NCBI RefSeq assembly: GCF_008801605.1
Contig: NZ_VZPJ01000002.1
Location: 496,001-560,000, forward strand
DNA length: 64,000 nucleotides
Source of the DNA: Pseudomonas brassicacearum subsp. brassicacearum
Lineage (GTDB): Bacteria; Pseudomonadota; Gammaproteobacteria; Pseudomonadales; Pseudomonadaceae
Direction of reading: 5' to 3'
Shown piece by piece: positions 25,650 to 32,944 of the stretch. The position numbers were made by a program, and so were the translations under genes. Under the pieces are notes generated by a model. That model had not been told where the DNA came from. It searched no databases and saw nothing but the letters and a program-made list of their open reading frames with translations. How positions within the stretch are numbered: position 1 is the stretch's first letter; each line of letters opens with the position of its first letter.

Positions 25650-25985
25650 ATTTCTTTGACCGGGTACATATCCTTTGCTGCGGTAACGGCTGCTTAGGGT
25701 TCCGCCCTTACGGCGGGTCACTTTTTTCAGACGCCAAAAAAGTAACCAAAAAGGCTTTGCCCCACCACTCGGTGCCTCGCCTAGGCTCGGCATGCCCGAA
25801 CGAAGGCATTGCTCCGTGGGCCCGCCGCGAAGGGCCATCCATGGCCCAGCGCGGCTACCTCGGCATCCATGCCGAGGTGCCCACTACGCAATGCCTGCGT
25901 TCGGCCATCGTGGTTAACCGGGCGCCGAGATCAACGTCCGCCGCGAGGCGGCCTAGTAGCCGACCTGGCTCTCCCGGTCGTACTT
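25650..25985. repeat. Dispersed intergenic repeat between hrpF promoter and hrpE
   Basis: About 335 bp containing GGGTTCCGCCCTTACGGCGG, complementary TTTTTTCAGACG/AAAAAAGTAACC-type parts and a run of short palindromes (GGCATCCATGCC, GGGCCATCCATGGCCC). I remember closely similar sequences in many intergenic regions of fluorescent pseudomonads. No coding ORF with known domains. Boundaries are approximate. Confidence 0.55.
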
Positions 25986-25995
25986 CGATCCATTT

Positions 25996-26098
25996 GTGGG
26001 AGCGAGCAAGCTCGCTCCCACAGTTTTTTCCGGGGTGTTCACAGGCATCGCAGTCACCCCAAATCCCCTGTGGGAGCGAGCTTGCTCGCGATGGCGGA
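25996..26098. repeat. REP elements after hrpE
   Basis: A compact palindrome GTGGGAGCGAGCAAGCTCGCTCCCAC at about 25996-26024 and a second unit with GAGCTTGCTCGCGATGGC at about 26069-26097. They end just before the hrpE stop and probably serve as the 3' end of the hrpA operon transcript. Confidence 0.82.
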
Positions 26099-26101
26099 GG
26101 G

Positions 26102-26695
26102 TCAGCTTGCGGTGATGTTTTGTGGTTCGGGCAGACGCAGGGCCTCGACGGCGGTGGGCCAGTCGAGCTGGTATGTACCGCCTGGTGTTTCCAGCTTCAG
26201 TTGATGTCGTTCCATGTCGGCATCGGCCACTGGCGTCCAGGGGCGTCGGCTGTCGGTGCCCAGGCTCCGGGTCAGGCTTGCCAGGTCTTCAGGATGACAG
26301 CGAAGGGTGGCGCTGATCGGGTCGTCCTGACGCGACGCCAGTTGGCGGACGAGCGCATCGATGCGTGCCTGCTGCGGGACCTCGTTCAACAGCGTCCCCA
26401 GGGCCTCGTTGACCAAATGTGCAGCACTGCTCTCGATCCGCTCCCACATGGCTTGACGCTGGGTGTCCCATGCGGCGAGCAAGGTTTCGGCCTTTTCCCA
26501 GAATTGCGCTTGAGCCTCGAGCACGGTCGCGTCCGCCTCTGCGTTGGCGCGTTCAAGCAATTGCCCCGCCTGCGCCTGGGCCTGTTCGAGGACGACCTGT
26601 GCGCGGGCACAATCAACCAGGGTTTCGCGCGCGATGTAGGGCTGCGACAGGCCCTGGCCATCGGGGCGCAGTTCAAGCGAACGCCGAGCGAGCAT
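26102..26695 (-). CDS. hrpE: HrpE, ATPase regulator/stator (SctL)
   Basis: 197-residue FliH/YscL-family protein that links the HrcN ATPase to the C-ring. It has a long Ala/Gln/Glu-rich helical middle (VVLEQAQAQAGQLLERANAEAD...FWEKAETLLAAW) and a C-terminal mixed domain. GGAGAG lies 5 nt before the ATG, which is 23 bp inside hrpD. It is the last gene of the hrpA operon. Confidence 0.88.
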   Translation of the reverse strand: MLARRSLELRPDGQGLSQPYIARETLVDCARAQVVLEQAQAQAGQLLERANAEADATVLEAQAQFWEKAETLLAAWDTQRQAMWERIESSAAHLVNEALGTLLNEVPQQARIDALVRQLASRQDDPISATLRCHPEDLASLTRSLGTDSRRPWTPVADADMERHQLKLETPGGTYQLDWPTAVEALRLPEPQNITAS

Positions 26696-27263
26696 CGTGT
26701 CTCTCCGTTTGGATAGGGGCCGAGGGTGCCAGGCTTTGCTCAGCTTTCCAGCAGGCGGACTGCCAAAGCGTGTTCAGCTTGGCGGCTGGCGGTTGAGGGG
26801 CTGGCGCCGATTCGATGGCGATGATTCTGTCGCGTGGGAACGCCAGGCGCGCGCGTTCCCAGGCCCGTTCGTCCAGCCATGCGCGCAGCAGGGCGAGTGG
26901 ATCCTGGTCTTGTTCGAGCCAGTGCCCCGGGCGCAGGGCTCTGGCGGTGCGCTCGCACCAGGCCCGGTCCTGCGCCGAAAGTGCCTGTGTTGCCGTTAAC
27001 GGTGCGCAAGTGTTCGCCACCAATTCGCAGGCAAGGGCCAAGGTCCGGGGCGTGCCGCAGAACAGCGATTGCAGCGCCGGGCTGGGTGGTGGTGGCGTGC
27101 ATGGCGTCATACCGAAGCTGTGGGCAAGCGCGGCATGTTGCCCTCGGGCGAGGACGTCGATCTGTGGCGCGGTCAGCAGGCCAAGCGCCGGCGAATACCA
27201 GCCCCGGTCTGCTTCGCGCCACGCGAGGCTCCACCAGCGAACCCATGCAATTTCCGCCGTCAT
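26673..27263 (-). CDS. hrpD: HrpD, accessory basal-body protein (SctK)
   Basis: 196-residue cytoplasmic protein in the hrpD position between hrcJ and hrpE; SctK proteins connect the sorting platform to the inner ring. The family is divergent. Visible features are Trp-rich N-terminal VRWWSLAWREADRGW, several Cys residues, and an Arg-rich RAWLDERAWERARLAFP segment. It overlaps hrcJ by 4 bp and hrpE by 23 bp. Confidence 0.82.
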   Translation of the reverse strand: MTAEIAWVRWWSLAWREADRGWYSPALGLLTAPQIDVLARGQHAALAHSFGMTPCTPPPPSPALQSLFCGTPRTLALACELVANTCAPLTATQALSAQDRAWCERTARALRPGHWLEQDQDPLALLRAWLDERAWERARLAFPRDRIIAIESAPAPQPPAAKLNTLWQSACWKAEQSLAPSAPIQTERHDARSAFA

Positions 27264-28147
27264 GCGGCGGTCCCGTTACTGTCGGGTTTGGTCCCCGGGT
27301 TTTTCACGGCGAACAGCCCAGGTGTCGCGCTGCTTTGGGGGGCGGCGGGCGTCCTGGCTGGTTTGCTGAACTTGCGATCGAGAAGTCGTGGCAGCACTAA
27401 CACGCCTTGGCGCCATAGCCGGTAGAGGCCATACAAGACGCCCATCAGGATGGCAAGCAAGGTGATGCTTGCCGTCACGGTCACCGCCCGCCAATAGCCG
27501 ATGTCGTCGGCCTGCATGAGGAACGGGCCGAAATACGCCATCTTGCGCCGCTCCTGATACGGTGCGGCGGGAACGAAGACCACCGATAATTTGGTCGGGT
27601 TCTGGGTAGCATCGGCCATGCCGGGGATCCCGCTGGCGACCAGGTTGCGCACGCGCGGGGTAATGCTGTCGGGGTCCAGGGCATTGGTGTGCTTGATAAA
27701 CACCGAGGCCGATGCGGGTTGGACCGGCTCACCCGGGGCCACCCGTTCCGGCAGGACCACATGGACCCGGGCGAGCACCACGCCGTCTATTTGTGAAAGC
27801 GTCGATTCGAGCTCCTGGGACAGCGCATAGATGTAGCGGGCACGTTCTTCCATCGGCGTGGAAATGACCCCTTCCTTGCGGAAGATCTCCCCCAGGCTGG
27901 AGCGTGAGCGACGCGGCAGGCCGGCGGCCTCGAGTACCTGGACGGCGCTGTTCATGTCGGCAGGCTCGACCAGTACGGTCAGCCCGTCTTTATCGACCTG
28001 CTTGCTCGCTTCCACGTTCTTGTTCGCCAATTCGGCGATCACTTCGTTGGCATCCTGCTCGGAAAGATGGCTGTGCAGCGCCGTCCGTTCATCGCAACCG
28101 GTGAGCAGCAGACACAGCAACAGTGTTGAGAATGCGCGCATGGACAT
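27260..28147 (-). CDS. hrcJ: HrcJ, inner-membrane ring lipoprotein (SctJ)
   Basis: 295-residue YscJ/FliF-type lipoprotein. The leader LLLCLLLTGC carries the lipobox. The ring-building domains contain EVIAELANKNVEAS, EIFRKEGVISTPMEERARYIYALSQEL and VLARVHVVLP, all family hallmarks. A C-terminal membrane segment (ITLLAILMGVLYGLYRLW, about 228-245) precedes a basic tail. ATG 28147 or the next Met two codons later could be the start. Confidence 0.97.
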   Translation of the reverse strand: MSMRAFSTLLLCLLLTGCDERTALHSHLSEQDANEVIAELANKNVEASKQVDKDGLTVLVEPADMNSAVQVLEAAGLPRRSRSSLGEIFRKEGVISTPMEERARYIYALSQELESTLSQIDGVVLARVHVVLPERVAPGEPVQPASASVFIKHTNALDPDSITPRVRNLVASGIPGMADATQNPTKLSVVFVPAAPYQERRKMAYFGPFLMQADDIGYWRAVTVTASITLLAILMGVLYGLYRLWRQGVLVLPRLLDRKFSKPARTPAAPQSSATPGLFAVKNPGTKPDSNGTAA

Positions 28148-28161
28148 GACCGGCTTTCCCT

Positions 28162-28536
28162 TTACTGAAGATTGGTGAGCTTCTCGATTGCCTGGGAGCC
28201 CTTGCTGACGATTTTCGCGGTCATCAGGCTTTCCAGGTGGAAGGATGACAACGAGCGGTTCGACTGCAGCATGTCTTTCGGGTCGGCGGTGCGGATGGCC
28301 TTGAGCATGTCCCGGTTGGCGCGATCGTCCAGTCGCTGCAATTCGCCGGAGCGGCTCGACAACGAATCGATGATTCTTGCGGCGACATTGTTTTCACTGT
28401 CCGGGGCGGGGGCTTTGTCGCGCATTTGCGCGTTGAACCAACTGACATCGCTGGTCTCGGCGCTCGCGTGTGGCTTGGCGCTGGTTTTGGCAGCGGTGGA
28501 GGCGAGGTTGCTGGGGTCGATGGCTTGTACGTCCAT
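28162..28536 (-). CDS. hrpB: HrpB, inner rod protein (SctI)
   Basis: 124-residue protein between the hrpZ-position gene and hrcJ. The C-terminal half (LSSRSGELQRLDDRANRDML...MTAKIVSKGSQAIEKLTNLQ) fits the inner-rod family, where the conserved C-terminal helix packs under the pilus. In P. syringae HrpB is secreted through the system. It is 14 bp before hrcJ in the same transcript, and GGAGA lies 6 nt before its ATG. Confidence 0.88.
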   Translation of the reverse strand: MDVQAIDPSNLASTAAKTSAKPHASAETSDVSWFNAQMRDKAPAPDSENNVAARIIDSLSSRSGELQRLDDRANRDMLKAIRTADPKDMLQSNRSLSSFHLESLMTAKIVSKGSQAIEKLTNLQ

Positions 28537-28595
28537 GGCGTTTCTCCTGTTTCAAAGGCTTGCTTCAAAGTGTCAGTTTCAAAGGGCGGGTGCCT

Positions 28596-29525
28596 TCAGG
28601 CGCACATCAGCCTCAAGACGTTGCGAGCGCTACCGGTGACGCTCAGGTGAAACTCGATTTCCTCCCGGTTGCGCCGGGTACGCTGGCGCAGCAGGGGCTG
28701 CTGGCCGGCCAGGCGGGCAAGGGCGAAGTCCAGCTCTTCCAGGGCAAGCTGGAACAACCGGGTTTCGCGAGCATCCAGCGCTGTGCCGCGGGCAATGCGT
28801 TCGGTCCATGTCCAGCGTTCTGCGTCGGGGGGCGTCGGTGGGGGATAGCGCGCCGGGTGCTGGTCCATGAACGCGGCGATCTCGAACAACAGGTCCTGAT
28901 CGTCTGGTTCATACCGCGCCTGGCCGTCACCTTCCTCGATGTCCAGCAGCGTCAGCAGTTTCCTGCGGCCCAGGACCGCGATGATCTTGAGCAGCAGCGA
29001 CAGGCTCGCGTCATGACGACTGCGCCGCGTGGCGTGATCACCCTCCATCTCCCAGGCGCCGAACAGCGCGCCACAGAAGGGGTTGTTGGCATTGCCGAAA
29101 TCACTTTGGCTGTCGACATCGTTGTCACCGATGGGCTGCCGGCGATGGGCGAACATCTGCGCCAGATCGTTGAACAGGTCTTCATTGGAATAGGCATCAT
29201 CGATGTCGACGTCGAGATTGGAACCGGTGCCACCGTTGATCTCCTCCAGGATGTCTTCCAGGACCAGTCGCAAAGGGTCGTCGGTCTCTGCGGCCAATCT
29301 GTCCTGGGGGCTGGGCCAGCCGAACCGCGACTGTCCGCCCGTCGAACCGTGTTCGGCGCCCCACTGGACGAGCGACTCCCTCAATCGGTCGCCGGTCCCG
29401 TGCAGTGCCAGATGCTCGGCGACCACGTTCGCCAGGCCCGGCGGGGTAGGGGCGGGGCGCCGCGTGGACTCGTCATGGGGCAGGTCTCTCTGGGCACGAA
29501 GGCTGTCTGGCAAGTCGATGTGCAT
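28596..29525 (-). CDS. Acidic protein in the hrpZ position, unknown function
   Basis: 309-residue protein between hrpA and hrpB, where P. syringae has the harpin hrpZ. It does not look like a classical harpin: it is acidic (NLDVDIDDAYSNEDLFNDL), not glycine-rich, and has Cys residues (NNPFCGALFG and the last but one residue). The N-terminal 80 residues are polar and Pro-rich without a hydrophobic start, consistent with type III export. The C-terminal half is helical and Arg/Glu-rich. GGAGG precedes the ATG. A secreted helper or translocator role is an inference from position. Confidence 0.78.
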   Translation of the reverse strand: MHIDLPDSLRAQRDLPHDESTRRPAPTPPGLANVVAEHLALHGTGDRLRESLVQWGAEHGSTGGQSRFGWPSPQDRLAAETDDPLRLVLEDILEEINGGTGSNLDVDIDDAYSNEDLFNDLAQMFAHRRQPIGDNDVDSQSDFGNANNPFCGALFGAWEMEGDHATRRSRHDASLSLLLKIIAVLGRRKLLTLLDIEEGDGQARYEPDDQDLLFEIAAFMDQHPARYPPPTPPDAERWTWTERIARGTALDARETRLFQLALEELDFALARLAGQQPLLRQRTRRNREEIEFHLSVTGSARNVLRLMCA

Positions 29526-29555
29526 AGGGGCCTCCTCGCATCGCGCTTGAAGTTA

Positions 29556-29571
29556 CCCCGCCGGAGCGGGG
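29556..29571 (-). terminator. Stable hairpin between hrpA and the next gene, possible attenuator
   Basis: Minus strand CCCCGC-TCCG-GCGGGG, a 6-bp all-GC stem with a tetraloop, 14 nt past the hrpA stop and without a T-tract. It could protect or partly terminate the hrpA message so that pilin is made in excess over the genes downstream. Confidence 0.45.
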
Positions 29572-29585
29572 CTGAAGCGAGAGGG

Positions 29586-29795
29586 TCAGAATCGTATGTT
29601 TTTCGAGGCCTCCCCCATGGCGGTGATGGCTTTGGTTGCGGTGTCCATCGACCCTGCCGCGATTGCGTTCATGGTGTCGGCGACCAGTTTTTTCTGGTCG
29701 AATTGGGATTTCATGGTTGTCATCGCAGCCGAGGTCGCGTCCATCTGCTGCATGGCAGCCGTGGAAGCGGCGAGAGAAGCTCCACCAAAACTCAT
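29586..29795 (-). CDS. hrpA: HrpA-type pilin subunit
   Basis: 69-residue helical protein, Ala/Met/Thr-rich, without cysteine, first in its operon behind a perfect hrp box. This is the pilin position of the P. syringae hrpZ operon. The N-terminus MSFGGASLAASTAAMQQ is small and polar; the C-terminal half (VADTMNAIAAGSMDTATKAI) is a predicted amphipathic helix. P. syringae HrpA is over 100 residues, so this is short and nearer animal-type needle subunits. GGAG lies 6-9 nt before ATG 29795; a longer reading to 29888 would begin upstream of the promoter. Confidence 0.8.
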   Translation of the reverse strand: MSFGGASLAASTAAMQQMDATSAAMTTMKSQFDQKKLVADTMNAIAAGSMDTATKAITAMGEASKNIRF

Positions 29796-29848
29796 AGTCG
29801 TATCTCCGGGTTGTGGAATGGCAAGACGATCGTGAACGTCTCGATGGT

Positions 29849-29877
29849 TAAGTGGCGACCGTTGTGTAAACGGTTCC
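29849..29877 (-). promoter_or_regulatory. hrp box of the hrpA operon
   Basis: Minus strand GGAACC, 16-bp spacer, CCACTTA: a perfect HrpL promoter, 53 bp before the hrpA ATG and just past the hrpS stop. Confidence 0.92.
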
Positions 29878-29888
29878 ACCGATCCCAC

Positions 29889-30827
29889 TCAACTCGTCGA
29901 TATTTGCAGGCACTTCATCCGGTAATACAGCGTGCGCCGGGCGATACCCAGTTCGGCGATGACCTTGTCGATGCAATGATGGTGGCGGCGCATGCAGTCC
30001 TCGATGAGGATTTTTTCGAACTGCTGCAGGTGCTCTTTCAACTTGAGCGTCGAGCTGTTGTGTTCCAGTTGCTCGGCGCGGGGCAGTGCCGGCAAGCCGA
30101 GCACGTATCGTTTGGCGGCGGATTGCAGCTCGCGGATGTTGCCAGGCCAGGCGTAGCCGAGCAGTTGGCGCAACAGCGCTGGCGACGGTGCGACGTAGGG
30201 CCGGTCAAGTGCCTGGGCCTCCCGGCGCACCAGCGACTGGAACAGCGGCACGATGCGCTCCTTGCGGCTGCGCAGTGGAGGCAGCTTGAGGCTGATGATG
30301 TTCAGGCGAAAATAAAGGTCCCTGCGAAACTCACCACGTTCGACCATTTCTCCCAGCGGGCACTGGGCGGAGGCGATCACTCGCATGTTCACCGGGATGC
30401 TCTGGGTCGAGCCCAGGCGCTGGACCGTCCTGGATTCCAGGACTCGCAGCAGCTTGGCTTGCAGGCCCAACGGCATGCTGTCGATTTCGTCCAGGTACAG
30501 CGTGCCGTTATGCGCGGCTTCGACGAACCCCGCGCGATTTTGGTTGGCCCCGGTAAACGCGCCGGTGTTGGCCCCGAAAAGCTGGCTCTCGGCGAGGGTT
30601 TCGGGAATGGCGGCGCAGTTGATGGCAACGAACTTGCCGGAGCAGCCGGACATGCGATGGATCTTTTCTGCCAGCGTGTCTTTACCGGTACCCGTCTCGC
30701 CGCGCAGCAACACGTCGATCATGAGCGGAGCGACGCTTTGGACGAACGCCTCAAGGTTGAGGGCATCTTCTTTATAGGGATTGGAAAGTGCAGCGCATAG
30801 CAGCTTTTGCATCACTGACGATTCCAT
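29889..30827 (-). CDS. hrpS: HrpS-type sigma-54 enhancer-binding protein
   Basis: 312-residue activator that remodels sigma-54 polymerase at the hrpL promoter. The AAA+ domain has Walker A GETGTGKD, the sigma-54 contact loop GAFTGA, Walker B TLYLDEID and RRDLYFRLN. A C-terminal helix-turn-helix follows (DKVIAELGIARRTLYYRM). There is no N-terminal receiver domain, as in P. syringae HrpR and HrpS, so control probably comes from HrpV/HrpG. Only one such gene is present here. The start at ATG 30827 is a choice; TTG 30854 and ATG 30812 are alternatives, none with a strong ribosome site. Confidence 0.93.
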   Translation of the reverse strand: MESSVMQKLLCAALSNPYKEDALNLEAFVQSVAPLMIDVLLRGETGTGKDTLAEKIHRMSGCSGKFVAINCAAIPETLAESQLFGANTGAFTGANQNRAGFVEAAHNGTLYLDEIDSMPLGLQAKLLRVLESRTVQRLGSTQSIPVNMRVIASAQCPLGEMVERGEFRRDLYFRLNIISLKLPPLRSRKERIVPLFQSLVRREAQALDRPYVAPSPALLRQLLGYAWPGNIRELQSAAKRYVLGLPALPRAEQLEHNSSTLKLKEHLQQFEKILIEDCMRRHHHCIDKVIAELGIARRTLYYRMKCLQISTS

Positions 30828-31216
30828 TTCTTGTTTGGTTAGGAGGGTCGACAAGTTGAACGATGAAAAGGCGTGTGAAACTTCCTCTAGTTAGCGCCGC
30901 CGCGCGACTGCACTGGTAATGAACATTTTGCTGGTCACGAGGTTTAGAGAAGAGATTAAAAAAAAGTTCATGCTGGCACGGCCGCTGTTAATCGATTCAG
31001 CTAAACGGTCAACGGAGCTCAATTGCCCTGCACAACCCGTCTGGCATGGGGCACAGGCCGAAAAGGATCGGTAATGGCGCCGTTTGGAAAAATTGGATCC
31101 GACAAACGGTTCAGCCCAGACCCTTACTTTGAGCAAGAGCTCTAAAAGCAAACACTAGGCATAACTTAGTGGCGTCAGCCTAGAGGCGGCTGACAATACG
31201 TGTTGTAGTTAATTCG
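30828..31216. other. AT-richer upstream region of hrpS without a gene
   Basis: About 390 bp separating hrpS from the chromosomal flank, clearly lower in GC than its surroundings (runs such as GAGATTAAAAAAAAGTTC). It must hold the hrpS promoter and any site for upstream regulators. I find no coding ORF and no hrp box. Confidence 0.5.
31174..31194 (-). terminator. Hairpin near the boundary of the T3SS cluster
   Basis: GTCAGCC/GGCTGAC stem with a 7-nt loop, 22 bp past the stop of the leftward gene at 31217. No long T-tract follows, so termination is only likely. Confidence 0.4.
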
Positions 31217-31792
31217 TCAGTTCGAAACCGACCATGGGCAATAACAGCCGACCGCCAACGTGTGAGTCGCACTAACTTCCCGGCCGACACTCAACGCCTC
31301 GAGAATCGGCTCGATGAAGCTGTTGCTCGAGTTGCAGGTCAGGCCTTCGCTGTAGGGGCCGAAGTACGCCAGTTTGCCGCTGCGATCCCAGATCGCTACG
31401 GCCGGGCTTGCAGGAATCTGGCTTGAACCGGGGAGCGTCGGGAGGGTTTTGAAGTGGCTCAATGTGGCTGGCAACTGACCTTGGCTGCCGGCTTTTTGTA
31501 CCGCATAAAACTCGACGCCTTGCGGTACATATTTATCGACCAGCTCGGAAAGGTGTTGCTGGTTGCCGACGTTGCACGGGCACGCCGGGTCCCAGAAATG
31601 TACCAGACGTATCGCACCGGGACCGGCCAGATCGGCAGGCAGGCGCAGCGGATCGCCGGAAAACACCGCGGTGTGTTGGCTGAAAGCCCGCAGGAAACGG
31701 CCCTGGAACCAGTCGTAGGCCATCCACAATACGACGGCGCATCCGAGGGCGAGCAGGCTGGCGAGCAAGGTCGTGCGGTGGGACGGGCGCAT
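31217..31792 (-). CDS. Thioredoxin-like membrane-anchored protein (DUF6436 type)
   Basis: 191-residue protein with one N-terminal membrane segment (LLASLLALGCAVVLWMAY) and a periplasmic thioredoxin-like fold. LVHFWDPACPCNVGNQQHL has the place of a redox CxC site, and ASPAVAIWDRSGKLAYFGPY resembles the cis-Pro region. It is probably a thiol-disulfide protein or a relative of it. It is divergent from the alpha/beta hydrolase gene. The function is not established. Confidence 0.75.
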   Translation of the reverse strand: MRPSHRTTLLASLLALGCAVVLWMAYDWFQGRFLRAFSQHTAVFSGDPLRLPADLAGPGAIRLVHFWDPACPCNVGNQQHLSELVDKYVPQGVEFYAVQKAGSQGQLPATLSHFKTLPTLPGSSQIPASPAVAIWDRSGKLAYFGPYSEGLTCNSSNSFIEPILEALSVGREVSATHTLAVGCYCPWSVSN

Positions 31793-31900
31793 GGAGTCGA
31801 TCCTCTGAAGCCGCGTAGCTTGCCATGCCTGCCGCGACAGATGAATATCGCAGGCTTACAAAGTCTGTTTCGCGCGATGCGCCTATGCCTGGAAATCTTG

Positions 31901-32848
31901 ATGCCTGCCACTTTCGACCCCGATCTCCTGCGTGCCAGCCTGCAACCGCTGGCCCAGTGGCAAGCCCTGTCCGAGCAAGCCCAGGCCTACCAGCGGTTCT
32001 ATGGCCTGGACTTTCCCCAGCGCAGCGTGCGCAAGGGGTTGGGGCGTTTCGAGGTGGCTGGGTATGAGCTGGTCAGCCAGGTCTGGTGGCCGGAAAAGGC
32101 CGTGGCGACCTTGTTTGTGTTCCACGGTTACTACGATCACATGGGGCTGTATCGCCATTTGATCGAGTGGGCCCTGGAGCAGAAGTTCGCGGTGATCGCC
32201 TGCGACCTGCCGGGCCACGGGCTATCCAATGGCGAGCGCGCCAGCATCGGGGATTTTGCCGAATACCAGGCCGCGTTGCAGGGCCTGTTGGCCGAGGCCG
32301 GGACGCTGGACCTGCCGCAACCCTGGCATCTGTGCGGGCAAAGCACCGGCGGGGCCATCGTCGTCGATCACGTGCTCAACCAGGGTGCGCAGAGCCCGGC
32401 GCAGGGCCAGGTCATCCTGCTGTCGCCCCTGGTGCGGCCGCGGGCCTGGGGATGGTCGCGCCTGAGTTATTACCTGCTCAAGCCCTTCGTGAAGGGGATT
32501 GCCCGACGCTTCAGCGAGAACTCCACCGACCCGGACTTCCTGCCGTTCCTGCAAGCCGACCCGCTGCAACCACTGCGCCTGCCCACCGCCTGGGTGGGTG
32601 CATTGGGGCAATGGATCAAGCGTATCGAAGCCGCCCCGAGCAGCCCGCGCCAACCATTGATCGTGCAGGGCCAGGCGGACATGACGGTGGATTGGGCGCA
32701 CAACCTGCAAGTGCTGCGCAGCAAGTTCGATCGGCCGCAGGTGTTGATGTTGCCCGAGGGACGCCATCATTTGGCGAATGAGGCGCTGGCGTTGCGGCAG
32801 GAGATGTTTGGTTTTCTGACGAAGCGGATGAGCCGGGTTCGGCGGTGA
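31901..32848 (+). CDS. Alpha/beta hydrolase, monoacylglycerol-lipase-like
   Basis: 315-residue serine hydrolase of the S33/hydrolase-4 type. The segment FVFHGYYDHMGLYRHL forms the oxyanion region, CGQSTGGAI is the nucleophile elbow with the catalytic Ser, QGQADMTV offers the acid and EGRHHLANE the His. ATG 31901 has TGGAAA upstream; ATG 31877 is also in frame. No signal peptide. The substrate is probably a lipid ester, but that is family inference. Confidence 0.88.
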   Translation: MPATFDPDLLRASLQPLAQWQALSEQAQAYQRFYGLDFPQRSVRKGLGRFEVAGYELVSQVWWPEKAVATLFVFHGYYDHMGLYRHLIEWALEQKFAVIACDLPGHGLSNGERASIGDFAEYQAALQGLLAEAGTLDLPQPWHLCGQSTGGAIVVDHVLNQGAQSPAQGQVILLSPLVRPRAWGWSRLSYYLLKPFVKGIARRFSENSTDPDFLPFLQADPLQPLRLPTAWVGALGQWIKRIEAAPSSPRQPLIVQGQADMTVDWAHNLQVLRSKFDRPQVLMLPEGRHHLANEALALRQEMFGFLTKRMSRVRR

Positions 32849-32861
32849 CTGGGTTATTGCT

Positions 32862-32938
32862 ATCGCGAGCAAGCTCGCTCCCACAGGGTATTGAGCTGCT
32901 AGATCCAATGTGGGAGCGAGCTTGCTCGCGATGGCGGC
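32862..32938. repeat. Inverted pair of REP elements
   Basis: ATCGCGAGCAAGCTCGCTCCCACAG and its inverted partner separated by about 22 bp, between convergent genes. Confidence 0.85.
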
Positions 32939-32944
32939 GCTGAA

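Noticed and set aside
28596..29525. Calling the hrpZ-position gene a harpin
   Set aside because: Composition (acidic, Cys present, not Gly-rich) does not fit; only its position does.
29796..29888. N-terminal extension of the pilin to 29888
   Set aside because: It would begin upstream of the hrp box and run through the promoter itself.
28470..30800. 776-codon plus-strand ORF across hrpB to hrpS
   Set aside because: It runs antisense through four recognisable genes and two promoters; no start signal and low-complexity product.
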